Both the position numbers and the translations under genes were made by a program. Source: Anisus vortex (lineage: Eukaryota > Mollusca > Gastropoda > Planorbidae). From it: a DNA stretch of 64,000 nucleotides. Below the pieces are notes generated by a model. The model was not told the origin of the DNA. It saw only the letters and a list, made by a program, of their open reading frames with translations, and ran no database searches. Position 1 is the stretch's first letter. Each line of letters begins with the position of its first letter. Shown here piece by piece: positions 10,957 through 22,075 of this stretch. The stretch is from positions 3,550,771 through 3,614,770 of the forward strand of contig OX421497.1 in NCBI GenBank assembly GCA_949126835.1, in the 5' to 3' direction.

Positions 10957-11332
10957 CAGGGGTATCAACTCGGAGGAAGGCATGTGTCACTTTATCACTT
11001 AAGAGATGTGTCAAGAAACGCTACCCCCCACCCCAACACCTCGACCCTAGTAAGCCTAGTAAACAAAAAAACACTTCATTCATCTTCACTCCTTTTCACT
11101 TATAATATGCCAATTTAAAATTTAGACACAAAGAATTATACCAAAGTGAGCTATCATTTATTATTATTAAGTATGTTACGTATATAAAATTTACAATAAA
11201 ATTGGATGTGTATCAGTAGTAGCTGTCTGAATTTCACGAATAGTACTTTAAAAAAAAAATCTTACTGGCGGGACACAAAAATCGACTTGGCGGGCCGCAT
11301 GTGACCCGCGGGCCGCGTGTTTGAGACCCCTG
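10957..11332. mobile_element. hAT MITE with near-perfect 8-bp target duplication
   Basis: It starts CAGGGGTATCAAC and ends GTGTTTGAGACCCCTG. It is flanked by gtttgaca (949-956 of this 10-kb block) and gtttaaca (11333-11340), 7 of 8 identical. The inner CGCGGGCCGCGTG block near the right end resembles the left end of the hAT remnant at 25268. Confidence 0.8.
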
Positions 11333-11774
11333 GTTTAACATTAAATATCTCACCACTATTGGGGCACAATTTGTATTTATGAACTTTCTTGCGCCGTTCG
11401 ATGAGTCTTAAATAGAAGTTATTTATATAATTCAATGTTTGTTAATAATTATTATATCATACCCGTTAGAAGGCGATACGTCAATTTACACCTAATGTGT
11501 AAAAGATCAAATTAAAATTAATATAAGACATTCTATATATTTAAAATTCTGAGTATAATTTCCTACATTACATTCTAAAACATTCAACCCCCAAAAAATT
11601 AAAAACATATATTTTTGTCCAACTTGGATCAACACACAGTTTATGTTTATTTTGAATTAAAATAGTTTCTATTTTAAACCTGTTCTTAAAGTTTAAAAGT
11701 AGCTTCAAAATGTGAAAGTCAAGGGGAGTAAGCAGACTAGATTCTAGCTTTCAGAAGTCATTACAATTACAAAC

Positions 11775-11841
11775 CTGTTTTTCCCACGGCAGATCCGCCC
11801 AAAATCAGAATCTTTGCGTTGGTGAAACGCTTCTGCGACAT
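11775..11841 (-). CDS. First coding exon of a Ras-like small GTPase (rest not found)
   Basis: Read on the - strand, ATG at 11841 opens a 22-codon frame, MSQKRFTNAK followed by ILILGGSAVGKT, then a GT splice donor (11774-11773) one base into the next codon. GGSAVGKT fits the P-loop consensus GxxxxGK[S/T] that binds GTP phosphates. The hydrophobic strand before it and the short N-terminus are as in Ras-family proteins. An intron right after the P-loop would fit RERG/RasL-type members, but the family cannot be fixed from 22 residues. I looked to the left for the next exon (switch II DTAG, NKxD) and found none; it may lie outside the window. It could also be a stranded exon of a dead copy. The 5' side lies directly behind a 10-bp tandem repeat. 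Confidence 0.6.
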
Positions 11842-11885
11842 AGCGTTATAGTCCGTTATAGTCCGTTATAGTCCGTTATAGTCCA
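11842..11885 (-). repeat. 10-bp tandem repeat directly upstream of the GTPase start codon
   Basis: About four copies of GTTATAGTCC (+ strand). On the - strand the last copy runs straight into the ATG at 11841, so the repeat would sit in the 5' UTR. Confidence 0.85.
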
Positions 11886-12073
11886 AGCTAGTCAACGAAA
11901 ACACAACAAACTGATGGCAGCTTTTAAAGAATTGTCTAGTAGCCTCCCCTTAGTTTCCCGCGCACTGTGTGGCAGGTGAAATGTGAACCGCCTGCTATCT
12001 TTCAAAAGACCCGAGCAGGCGATTCCAGGTGCAGACGTGATTTCATCGTAATAAAAGAAATTTACAGAAGGAT

Positions 12074-12101
<28 letters not shown>
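12074..12101. repeat. (CT)n microsatellite
   Basis: About 14 uninterrupted TC dinucleotides, some 230 bp upstream of the - strand GTPase start. Such GA/CT tracts can be promoter-proximal, but nothing else supports that here. Confidence 0.9.
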
Positions 12102-12104
<3 letters not shown>

Positions 12105-12267
12105 ATTTGAAGTCTTATTTCTAGAATACAAGAAATGTCTTTGTCTGCTGTTCAGACTTGGAATTCTCCTTTTAAATCGAACTTTTTTTTTAATAAGCGA
12201 ATGTACATACAGTTTCCTGTGATTTAATCACAGGATTATACATAGTGTTTGTGTGTGAGCTGCATAA

Positions 12268-12925
12268 ATTTTGTTTAGATGCTCTATATCCAGTGAAGGC
12301 GAAAACATCATGCAAATCAGTTCTTTCCAGTATCTGGGCTATACAATAACACAGGAAGGCAAATGCAACAAAGAAATAAAGAGAAGAATCGCAATAGCTC
12401 AAAACAGCTTCATGAGCTTTAAGCAGTATCATGAAAAACAGGAATATCAGAATATGTACCAAAATGCGCATACTGAAGGGATATGTTTGGTCTGTTCTAT
12501 ATGGGTGTGAATGTTGGACTATTGATAATGAAACAATGAAAAGATTAGAGGCAGTAGAAATGTGGTTTCTAAGAAGAATGATGAGAATATCATAGACTGA
12601 AAAGAAATATAATGCAGAAGTATTAAAAACAACATGTACCCTATCTCAAGAGAACTCATTAAAAACATTAGGAACAGACAGATGAAATTTCTAGTAAACA
12701 TCTATAGGAAAAATGGTATAGAAAGACTGGCTTTGTTTGGGAAAATATCTGGTAAGAAAGACAGAGAAAGACAAAGGCTAACATATGTAGAATGCCTGAA
12801 CGAATGGGCCACGTACAACAACATAAGTAATAATAATTTCCTCCAAACAGCTAACAACAGGAAAGAATGGAGAGTCATGACCGCCGATGTCTGATCCAGA
12901 CCTGGCACTTAAAGAAGAAGAAGTT
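12268..12925 (+). pseudogene. RTE-type LINE reverse transcriptase, decayed C-terminal end
   Basis: The first block (12271-12507) contains FQYLGYTITQEG, the post-catalytic strand that follows YADD in reverse transcriptases. The second block (12634-12891) contains RQMKFLVNIYRK and RERQRLTYVECLNEW, the C-terminal signature of a common invertebrate RTE-like element, ending EWRVMTADV. The frames are shifted between blocks. The copy ends with an AAGAAGAAG tail at about 12912-12923. It is a dead 5'-truncated insertion. Confidence 0.8.
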
Positions 12926-12984
12926 TGTCTAGTTATCCCATAATATTGTAAATAAAAATGAATATTGATTTGTTTCATTTTTAA

Positions 12985-14518
12985 AGCACTCTATAGACCC
13001 AATATATAAAATAATGTCAATGCACTCTATAGACCCAATATATAAAATAATGTCAATGCACGCTATAGACCCAATTTATAAAATAATGTCAATGCACGCT
13101 ATAGACCCAATATATAAAATAATGTCAATGCACGCTATAGACCCAATATATAAAATAATGTCAATGCACTCTATAGACCCAATATATAAAATAATGTCAA
13201 TGCACTCTATAGACCCAATATATAAAATAATGTCAATGCACTCTATAGACCCAATATATAAAATAATGTCAATGCACGCTATAGACCCAATATATAAAAT
13301 AATGTCAATGCACGCTATAGACCCAATACATAAAATAATGTCAATGCACGCTATAGACCCAATATATAAAATAATGTCAATGCACGCTATAGACCCAATA
13401 TATAAAATAATGTCAATGCACGCTATAGACCCAAAATATAAAATAATGTCAATGCACTCTATAGACCCAATATATAAAATAATGTCAATGCACGCTATAG
13501 ACCCAATATATAAAATAATGTCAATGCACGCTATAGACCCAATATATAAAATAATGTCAATGCACTCTATAGACCCAATATATAAAATAATGTCAATGCA
13601 CGCTATAGACCCAATATATAAAATAATGTCAATGCACTCTATAGACCCAATATATAAAATAATGTCAATGCACTCTATAGACCCAATATATAAAATAATG
13701 TCAATGCACTCTATAGACCCAATATATAAAATAATGTCAATGCACGCTATAGACCCAATATATAAAATAATGTCAATGCACGCTATAGACCCAATACATA
13801 AAATAATGTCAATGCACGCTATAGACCCAATATATAAAATAATGTCAATGCACGCTATAGACCCAATATATAAAATAATGTCAATGCACGCTATAGACCC
13901 AAAATATAAAATAATGTCAATGCACTCTATAGACCCAATATATAAAATAATGTCAATGCACGCTATAGACCCAATATATAAAATAATGTCAATGCACGCA
14001 ATAGACCCAATATATACAATAATGTCAATGCACTCTATAGACCCAATATATAAAATAATGTCAATGCACTCTATAGACCCAATATATAAAATAATGTCAA
14101 TGCACTCCTTAGACCCAATATACAAAATAATGTCAATGCACTCTATAGACCCAATATATAAAATAATGTCAATGCACGCTATAGACCCAATATATAAAAT
14201 AATGTCAATGCACTCTATAGACCCAATATATAAAATAATGTCAATGCACGCTATAGACCCAATATATAAAATAATGTCAATGCACTCTATAGACCCAATA
14301 TATAAAATAATGTCAATGCACGCTATAGACCAAATATATAAAATAATGTCAATGCACTCTATAGACCCAATTTATAAAATAATGTCAATGCACGCTATAG
14401 ACCCAATATATAAAATAATGTCAATGCACGCTATAGACCCAATATATAAAATAATGTCAATGCACTCTATAGACCCAATATATAAAATAATGCCAACACA
14501 CTCTATAGACCCATTGTA
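12985..14518. repeat. 36-bp minisatellite, about 42 copies
   Basis: The unit is 36 bp and translates as MSMHSIDPIYKI on the + strand. Two unit types alternate irregularly (CACTCT and CACGCT). Because 36 is divisible by three and the unit lacks stops, both strands stay open for hundreds of codons; these frames are satellite translations. Two rare variants recur exactly 468 bp apart (13 units): ATACATA at about 13327 and 13795, and CCAAAATAT at about 13431 and 13899. This shows a duplicated block inside the array. Confidence 0.97.
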
Positions 14519-14804
14519 ATCATTCGTTTCACCGTCATTTTGACGGGCTTAACCACTAGTATATATATATATGTAATTAATTAATGTCAATACTCTCTCT
14601 ATAGACTAGGTAGATAAAATTAATATCAATATACTCTATAAACACAATATACCCAATGTATAAAATTAATGTCAATACATGAATAACTATTGCTGCAATA
14701 TTGAGCTTTTTTTAAGGTTTAGGGAGAGGTGGGAACCTACAGTAGTGTGCATGACGCCTAAAGACACAAGGCGTTTACGTATACAAAAAATAAACACACA
14801 AAAA
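14519..14804. other. Decayed edge of the 36-bp satellite
   Basis: Recognisable but diverged unit fragments (ATTAATGTCAATAC, CTCTATAAACACAATATACC) and a short (TA)n at about 14558-14570 continue past the regular array. Confidence 0.6.
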
Positions 14805-14850
14805 CTTATACCACTTATACCACTTATATCACTTATACCACTTATACCAA
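14805..14850 (+). repeat. Short 12-bp tandem repeat
   Basis: About four copies of CTTATACCA plus C, with one copy carrying ATATCA. Confidence 0.8.
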
Positions 14851-15788
14851 AATTTACAGAAATTTTAAACTAGATTTAAAATTTACACGTTCTGCACTTT
14901 CAAATTAATTGCTTGGTGTAATAAGTTTAGTTTTACGTGTTTTGCTTTATTTACTGTAAGCCGTGTAAGATCAAACAGGTTTATCTACATCTTTATGAAT
15001 CGATAACAGACTAATGAAAATACATCGTTATTTGATGTGTTAAAAAACAACATTAACACTACAATTTATGTTATCTAGTCTAGGCCTGTAAAAGATAAAA
15101 GAAACTAATAAAATGTGATTTCATTAAATGTATATCTAGGTCAGACGACATACACAGCATTAAGTTATCGTCTGCAGTAAAAAAAAAAACATTAATGCGT
15201 TTTGCAGGATTACGTGTGGATGCGGTTTGCTATTTCTTGTTGGAAGGTAGAAAAAAAAATCGAAACTAAAGTCTTGTAAAGAAAAATAAGTACAAAATAT
15301 TAGTGAGCAAAACGTGGGAAATACAACGCTAGTGCGCGTGCCGCAGCAGACGATGTCAATCTATGTGCTTAATGGAAGAGTCGTCATAGAGCAGACGTAA
15401 CGCGCCTATTATTCACTATGAAAAAAAAACAGCTTTAGGGAAATACGTTTTTTTGTCCTAGGTCTTCTGTCTTTCGTTTAGGATCTGGTTCGCATTGAAA
15501 TAATACACTCAAGCCACTTGATGAACGTTTTAAATAACTAAATACTTGAACTTATTTACAATAATTAAAAGTGCACTGGTCGATAATAACCTGCAAATAC
15601 AACAACTACACCTCTGCTTATAAAGGTTTTGGTGCAAAAAGTGCAAGAATGTTTATTTCCGCGTTGTTGTAAGAATGTGGAGGAATATGCGCACTAGAAA
15701 TGTGCAGTGACAACTAGAATATAGATTTGACTACACAAATACTCTCGCAGATTTAATTAAAGATAGATTACTCTAAATTAATTATGGA
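14851..15788. other. No gene recognised
   Basis: AT-rich sequence with scattered A-runs. No exon-like frame, tRNA-like fold or repeat family was recognised in this stretch. Confidence 0.4.
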
Positions 15789-16024
15789 CAGTGGCGTAGC
15801 TAGGGTATTCTGCGCCCGGGGACATGACACAAAGTCTGCGCCCCTTCTCGGACCGACAGAGTCTGGGGGCTCAATTTTGAAATTTTACTGTTTATGCTAT
15901 ATGGTTCATTTTCGAAGCATCTGGTATTTTTAATGAAAAAGAATACAGACTGATAAGTCTCTTTACCATTGTAAACAATTTATTTGAAAAAAAAAATTAT
16001 ACTAATTATACATAACTGGAATAG

Positions 16025-18665
16025 ACATAGTCTACAACAAATTGATCCTCCTTGATTTGACAGTCGCAAACTCGTCAATCACGTTGTCAAAATTAATATT
16101 CTCAAGGGTTTCTCTTTGGATGCTAAGGAGTGCAAGATCACTCAGACCAGGGGTCGGCAAGCTTTTGCTAATTGTGCCAAACTAGGATTTCTAAGCCGTT
16201 CAGCGTGCCAACAGCCAAAAGTCAACCTGCTTTATTATACTTTTTAATTTTTCTTTTATAAGACAATTTAACTCCGTAGCAAGACCAAGGCCAAAAGCAA
16301 AGGAAAGTTATGGAAAAAAAAACGGTAATGCGTTTTATATTTAATAACAATAATTAACGCTTTTTCTGATTATCAACCTTTTATTTGCATTTAAACCAAA
16401 TGAATAAAATTACATGTACCAAACTTTCACATTTTTGGTAATGATTTTGTAAACATTATCATTTGGTTGTCCAGATAAGGATCTAGCAACTGATAATATT
16501 GATGATAGTTTATTCTCAGTTTAACTGAGATTGTCTTTAATTTGCTCAATGCTAGATACATGTAAATTTAACAGTATAGTAGAGCGGAATTCATATGTAG
16601 TAATCATTCAAACTGGGTAGTTAATGTAATGTTTGAAAAATGTGCATGAAATGTTTTAGTCATATAGATCTAATATTTATATAATGTTCAACTGCATTTT
16701 ACAATTTGATCATTATAACGTTATAAATTGTAGGCCATTTAGTCTATTATAAATATAAAAAAAAGAAACACAATATTAGAAATAAAAGCATAAATAAAAC
16801 GGGCTAATTATCTCCCTTTAATTCAAATAAAGTTTCTAATTTTGATTTAATATTGATGACAAACAAGTTATGTTTTGTAATGTAACAAATATTACTGACT
16901 AATTATTATTTCTTTTTATAAATTCAGCATTTTGGTATTCATTAGAATATTAAATTATTAGAGGTATACAATTGATTTACGTTTAACAGTTGTAAATAAA
17001 CATTTCCTGCATTAATTGTTTGTCCATTTAACCCACTTGATTTAACCCGTCCTTGTAAATGCGTTCAACTAACTGAAATGTGTCGCTTTGTACTTCAGAA
17101 ACATCGTCTTCAACAGTCAGTTTTCCTCATTAAGAAATAGAAAATGTTTGTTTTTTCATCAATAAAAAAAACACCTCTTGGAAGTCTCTCGCGTGCAATT
17201 GAAAATCGCCCTGCATGCCGACTTTGTCGCGCGTGCCCTAGGTTGCCGACCCCTGACTCAGACGATTTAATTAATTTAATTGTCCCATATAATTAAATTA
17301 AACTAAAATAAGTTTGCTGAAGGACCGCCCACAGCATGCAAATGAAACAGCAATCATTAGAAGTATTTAAAGGAAATGCGCAGATTCGGAAATACGTCAT
17401 CTCCATATGATAACAAAACCAAGAAGATCCAAAGTTTCCGGTAGAACTTCAATCCGGGCACTGAGCAGCATTTTGCAGTCTCCGATTGCTGTGCACAATT
17501 CGTGACCATTGACGTCAGTGTCGTAGAAATTTTGCAATTTTGACGAAGTGAAAAGAGTTTTGACGTCTAGTAAAAATCCAAATTTGGTGTTAAGCTTTTT
17601 TTATACGTATCTCCTGAGTCTATCAATGACGCTGTTCATAACACGTGCAATTTTTTCTTCTTCTGCAGAAAGTCCTGCATTTCTTACTAATTCTCCAGGC
17701 ATCATTCTTTGTCGTCTAATCCTTCTGTCAACCTCGATTCACCAAGTTGTGCATCTTGTTTTTCCATTGCCTATCGTAACTTGTCTCAAAATATCACGAA
17801 TGTTGACAAGTTCTTGCTCTAGCGATTCAAGATCAGATGCTTGCTGCTTCCTTGAAATTCATAGCAGGATCCTGCAACCGTTTCTGGACAAGATCAATTT
17901 TCCCAAGTATTATGTTCCAGAAATGTAACAAAACTAGGAAGTTAACGTTTAAAATATCTGCCAGCAAAGTTTCTGCATCACTTCTGGTGTCAGGCGTCAT
18001 AGTTAAGTTTAATTGCCAAATAAAATAGAACTCATACAACTTACTTAGGACTTAGATATCATTTTCATTGACAACAATGACACATTCAAATTCTTACCTT
18101 TCATAAAAAAGTTCCGAGAAAAATTTCATTTAGAACACATTGTGTAAGCATCATGGCGGCCAGAAGTCGGACGATATGAAGTGGCCGGAAACTGAGTGAA
18201 CTTTATTCATAAACATAAACAATGGAAGCTCTGGCACAGTTGAATGGACAGAAAAGTCACATGGTTTGATAGGGGAAAAAAGGGAGACGGGGGGTGATGA
18301 TAGTTCTTTTTAAAGTAGAATGATTCAGAGAAACAAAACATGTGTTATTTCCCTTGACGAAATGGTTCAAGCATGTCCACTCAGTTTGGTCGCATCCAAC
18401 AAGTGTAACGATCTACCCGAGGTCATCAGGTCAAACTGCGTGTTCTTCTGATATTTTTTCCAACAGCTCTACTAGTTCATCTAGTCTTTCATAAATAGCT
18501 TTAACTTCTGATCGTGCACTCCAGCGTGTTTCAGACTCCCTCTTTACTGTGAATGGCAAAACTCTTTTTAATTCTCCCCAACGAGTTGTTGAACGAGAGA
18601 AAAACAAATATATACTTTTAACTGTTCCAAAAAAGTGATAACAACTGGATCCTGTTTAGCTGAGT
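16025..18665 (-). pseudogene. hAT transposase (ZMYM1/TTF-type), broken
   Basis: Pieces on the - strand in order from the N-terminal side: FFGTVKSIYLFFSRSTTRW, then RESETRWSARSEVKAIYERL (about 18650-18390), the RWSAR block typical of this family; then LLADILNVNFLVLLHFWN and LVQKRLQDPAMNF (18039-17835). The C-terminal hAT dimerisation part is LSDLALLSIQ, then INFDNVIDEFATVK (16147-16025). The frame is broken by stops between blocks. The last block is split from the rest by the nested element, whose insertion point lies inside the SDLALLS codons. No active enzyme can be made. Confidence 0.8.
16148..17255 (-). mobile_element. Complete 1.1-kb non-autonomous hAT element nested in the hAT transposase
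   Basis: It starts CAGGGGTCGGCAAGC and ends TTGCCGACCCCTG as inverted ends. The duplication actcagac is exact at 16140-16147 and 17256-17263. Inner landmarks such as TTATCTCCCTTTAATT and AAACATTTCCTGCATTAATT recur in the other copies (6031, 22795, 50577, 58983). No coding capacity was seen. This copy defines the ends of the family in this window. Confidence 0.9.
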
Positions 18666-19334
18666 TTACTCATGCTAAGTATATTCGACTCGAAATTATC
18701 CAACCTGTATATTTGTTAAAACCAGATGCCACTTTCAGTATACTTTCAGTATAAGAATAATATTTGAACCCGAACTGATCTTTGTTTTAAAAAAAAACGC
18801 CATCAGCAATCCTACATTGTGGATGTGTCATTTGTTGTATGAGTAGAATGGCGCCCCTTAATGCTCAATGGGGGCGCCAAAATCATGCTTGCCAGCTGGT
18901 TTGTAATGAAGATATTTGTGGAGCTCCGAAATTCAATCTTGCAAACGTATTTGGGATACATTAGTTTACATCAAAATAAAATTAAATAATTAGTTTTAAT
19001 ACTCATTTTGGCGCTCCCTAACGTGGCGCCCAAGGACATATGTCCCCCCCTGCCCCTCCCTAGCTACGCCACTGATTATGGATACAGTTTTAAATATTCA
19101 ATATGAAAACTATTTAGACACGCTATACACATTTAACAATGCAAAGGCAAATGTCGTATACTGTCTCTACATATTAAATGTAAAATAAAGAAAAACATTA
19201 GGCAAAACATTCACCCTTCTGCCTATTCATTTTATATTTTATTTTTTAAAGCTGAATAAATAGCAACCTAGTTTGATTTAGCACTAAAAAGGTGTCCCGT
19301 AAACATTCGACCCAAACTAAGTGCAAATAGCGCT

Positions 19335-19570
19335 CAACTGTTGTTTCGATCATCCTGGGTTTGATTCCCGAGTGAAATATTTATTCCACGGTAGGCCTAA
19401 CGAGGGTGTACCCCGGTGTCTCCTCAGCTCTGGTGTATACCTTACAGTAGTTGTGGAATATGTAATGTAGCCGGGGCATTGTGCTGGCTGTACGGAGGCT
19501 TGCGAACGTTGCTTTTCTCGCCATATAGATCTGAAACGGATGCTCACTGATGCTCACTCTTTCGTAAGTG
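19335..19570 (+). mobile_element. Eroded SINE family 1 copy
   Basis: A box-B-like GGGTTTGATTCCCGAGTGAA, then CGAGGGTGTACCCC, CTCAGCTCTGGTGTATACC and GGCATTGTGCTGGCTG match the SINE body with many changes. Confidence 0.55.
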
Positions 19571-19619
19571 CTCCTTAGAACATTTTTTTATAGACCGAGC
19601 ACAATAAAGTAAAAAAAAA

Positions 19620-19745
19620 AAACAATTTAAAGACCTTTCTCTTTGGCTAGCGGCTGTGTGCCTCACATACTAATACAACTGCACTACAACTCACACCGAG
19701 GGGGCACTGAGCATGCTAAATTTAATGCATGGATACAGTGCCCTC
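19620..19745 (+). repeat. Family 3 interspersed repeat, partial
   Basis: AACAATTTAAAGACCTTTC, GGCTAGCGGCTGTGTGCC and ACTGAGCATGCTAAA match the better copy at 47395-47665. Confidence 0.6.
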
Positions 19746-19902
19746 ACATAAAGGAGGGCAGAGGGGCGTATGCCCCGGGATGACACTTCTTGTGGGGGGG
19801 GGGGGGAATTGTTTTTCTTCCCGTCATCCTATGGTAATGAAACTCGGTGCATAGCCTCCTAGAGGCTGAAAAAAACATTTCACATATAAGTTTAGAGACG
19901 TT

Positions 19903-20038
19903 AATTCTATATAGAAGATTATTACGTCCTAGGCCTAAAACTCCTGCAGGACGGCAGGGATTGGTCGGCGGCAGTGCCAGAACCCGGGCCTTTTTTGTTG
20001 ACAGTCCACTGTGATAACTGCAGGACCAGCGTGCCAAT
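19903..20038 (-). mobile_element. tRNA-derived SINE (family 2)
   Basis: On the - strand it reads from a worn tRNA head, through CCTGCCGTCCTGCAGGAG, to the GACGTAATAATCTTC tail. The 3' tail is the same as that of LINE family A. Confidence 0.7.
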
Positions 20039-20164
20039 TTTTTTCTTCTACTGCCCCAGAAAATAAGTTTTCATGTGTTTTCTTGTTTCTTTTTTGTATC
20101 TGTCGTTAATCGACGAGACACATAATCTCAAAACGACATTTTTACCGGAAAAAAAATTACAAAT

Positions 20165-20240
20165 AGGGCGTTTGCGATCACGTGACAAAAATCACGTGTT
20201 TTTTGTTTACTTTGTGTAGTGGTGTACAATGGCCGCTGTA
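20165..20240. promoter_or_regulatory. Paired CACGTG E-boxes next to an ATGGC motif (promoter-like)
   Basis: GCGATCACGTGACAAAAATCACGTG contains two CACGTG palindromes 15 bp apart, in a flanking context (TCACGTGAC) favoured by bHLH-zip factors. About 35 bp later lies ACAATGGCCGC, similar to a YY1-type initiator. No exon could be tied to it, so a promoter role is only a suggestion. Confidence 0.3.
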
Positions 20241-21184
20241 TTAATATAGTTTCATATAGGCTCGAGCTTTTTCTCATTGATATTTTGTGTTTAAAATGAT
20301 GATTAATGTATTAATTTGGATTTTATTAATTCTATATTACATTAATAGACCTATCACAATAAGATTCTTACATTAAAAATGTTACATTACTATTGAACGA
20401 TTAGGCCTACAATGAAAATAATGAATGACTCCAATAATTCACTTCAATAAATCCATTCAAATGCAACACTTACCGGCCAGATATTAAGATGATGAATTGT
20501 GCTAAAAATGTTGAAATTCGTTGAAAAAATACCATGTCAGTCTTTCTCTTGTACTAGTAAGATGATCTACGACGATTTATCTAATGATTTGTGCGTAGGA
20601 TAGCCAATATTCAGATGTGAATTTGGCATGATAAAGAAGTACTTCACCATTTTTGTACATCAAGTGGCTTCTATTTACACAAATACGTCAATAAAAAACA
20701 TAAGCCACGCCCATTGCGAACGCTCAATACAATTGCGTATAAGAGATTCATATGAAGCAGTTTTTTTTATATCAAGTGTAGGTGTTATTTCATTTAAGGA
20801 TTCTTCAAAGCGGGGAAACTGCTAATTTCTTGTTGAAGATTGAGTTAAGCGCCTTACATCATAGTCGTAGATCCGTGCGTGTTCGTCCGGGGAGGGGAGG
20901 GGTAGAGGAGGCGAAAGCCCCACAACCTCGTTCAGCTTCCCTTCACCCGCAGTTGCCCTTTGTTTTTTTCTCCAAACCAAGTATTTTGTCTCACGTATTA
21001 CTTTTCCATTTTCCTCATCTTTTGTTGAATTGAAATATGTGATGATTCTAATATGATGTTTCACTACAGTAAATATTAGTTTTTCAATAGTTTTGGGGGG
21101 AAATCGTGCATGATTTAGAATGAGTCTGATATCGTATTCCCTCTCCAATGTGCACTATTTTTCGATTTGCACTATTTACCCCTC
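20241..21184. other. No gene recognised; moderately GC-rich patch at 20870-20960
   Basis: A - strand frame of about 108 codons crosses 20822-21148, but its composition (proline-rich run from a G-rich tract) gives no family match that I recognise and no clear splice or start context. Confidence 0.35.
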
Positions 21185-21255
21185 CTTATCTTATAATGTT
21201 ACAGACGCTCAATTTATAAAGAAGGTTCTACGCTCATTCGTGGTCTAGTCTTATG
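21185..21255 (-). mobile_element. LINE family A tail fragment
   Basis: The reverse strand has the GACTAGACCACGAATGAGCG and GAGCGTCTGTAACAT tail elements of the family. Confidence 0.55.
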
Positions 21256-21292
21256 TAATACAGACGCCCATCACATACAAAGTTATAAGGTC

Positions 21293-21565
21293 TCATTGAA
21301 ACCGGACGAGCCCGAAGGTCTCTTTCGTCCAGGTTTGAGCTCAAGCTCTGTCCGGGATGAAGACACCCCTTAGCGTGGCGTGCCGTGTAACAGTGAGGAT
21401 TCCGCAGCTAGGTTGCACACTGCGGTTCCCCTAAGGATCATTATGGTGGCGGCTCACCCGTATACCTGCACTGTCACCCGGTAGCCCTAATCCAATACTA
21501 TAGGCACAGGCATCCTAGCACCGGGTGGTTCTCGAGACGGGGTCGCAGCGTCCAATGCTTCCTCC
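21293..21565 (+). repeat. Unnamed interspersed repeat, copy 1
   Basis: About 270 bp including ACCGGACGAGCC, GCACTGTCACCCGGTAGC and CACCGGGTGGTTCTCGAGACGG. It matches 44150-44405 in the same order and strand. It is GC-rich relative to its surroundings. It does not resemble the SINE families here and may be an internal or 5' part of a LINE. Confidence 0.6.
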
Positions 21566-21667
21566 CCACCGAGCCTCCATGGCCTCTCGGCAGTGCAATG
21601 GGTCTTTATACCCCATGCGTTCGCCCGTCGGTGTATTCTTCGCCAGTCTTTGAGGCCCATGGGTACA

Positions 21668-21760
21668 GATGTGCCTTCCATACAGAAGATTATTGCGCCC
21701 TGCGCTCACCAGTGATCTGAGTCTAGTCTTGCATTTTGATTAGTGTTTTATACGATGTGA
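21668..21760 (-). mobile_element. LINE family A tail fragment
   Basis: The reverse strand contains AAGACTAGACTCAGATCACTGG, then GCAGGGCGCAATAATCTTC. Confidence 0.55.
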
Positions 21761-21761
21761 A

Positions 21762-21912
21762 GCCGGCTGGTCCAGTGGTTATCTCACCGGACTGTCAACC
21801 AAAAACCAACTGACAGGTCGCGGGTTCTATCCCTGCCACCGGCGGATCCCTGTCGCCCTACAGGAGTTTTGGGCCTAGTGGACGTAATAATCTTCTATCT
21901 AGAAGGAACGTC
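21762..21912 (+). mobile_element. tRNA-derived SINE (family 2), best copy
   Basis: The head has box A (TGGTCCAGTGG) and box B (GGGTTCTATCCC), the internal RNA polymerase III promoter of tRNA genes. It is followed by CCTACAGGAGTTTTGGGCC and then GGACGTAATAATCTTC and GAAGGAACGTCTGTAAG. The last part is the LINE family A tail, implying mobilisation by that LINE. Confidence 0.8.
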
Positions 21913-21936
21913 TGTAAGCTTATAAGATAAGATAAA

Positions 21937-22075
21937 ATCTTGAATGTTAAGTTATCTGTTTTCCTGATTTGTTGACGCAACCCATTCCTTGCCCGGCCAC
22001 ACATCCCCTCGTATGCCGTTGCCACAGAAACTGGTGAACCAGCCTTATGATCAGTTTCGTCCGTAAGGTACTTGC
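21937..22075. mobile_element. LINE family A remnant (- strand) followed by SINE family 1 3' end (+ strand)
   Basis: 21937-21995 on the - strand encodes GLRQQIRKTDNLTFKI, the LINE A C-terminus. 21996-22075 on the + strand has CGGCCACACATCCCC, GCCACAGAAACTGGTGAACC and GATCAGTTTCGTCCG from SINE family 1. Confidence 0.6.

Larger units (their letters stand above)
15789..19074 (-). mobile_element. hAT transposon with perfect TIRs and 8-bp target duplication
   Basis: The ends are perfect inverted copies of CAGTGGCGTAGCTAGGG. The flanks are attatgga at 15781-15788 and 19075-19082, an exact 8-bp duplication, the hAT hallmark. The element is 3286 bp and carries a decayed ZMYM1/TTF-type transposase on the - strand, and a second element (16148-17255) sits inside it. 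Confidence 0.9.

Noticed and set aside
11892..12131. 79-codon - strand frame with RERERERE
   Set aside because: It is driven by the (CT)n microsatellite upstream of the GTPase exon and is out of frame with that exon.
12985..14518. CRISPR-like array
   Set aside because: The repeats are directly adjacent with no unique spacers, and the context is eukaryotic.
13014..14519. 501-codon open frame on + and 349-codon frame on -
   Set aside because: Both are translations of the 36-bp satellite; the period is a multiple of three and the unit has no stop. No codon-level constraint is visible.
20822..21148. 108-codon - strand frame
   Set aside because: Its proline-rich part comes from a G-rich tract; no family, splice signals or start context were recognised.
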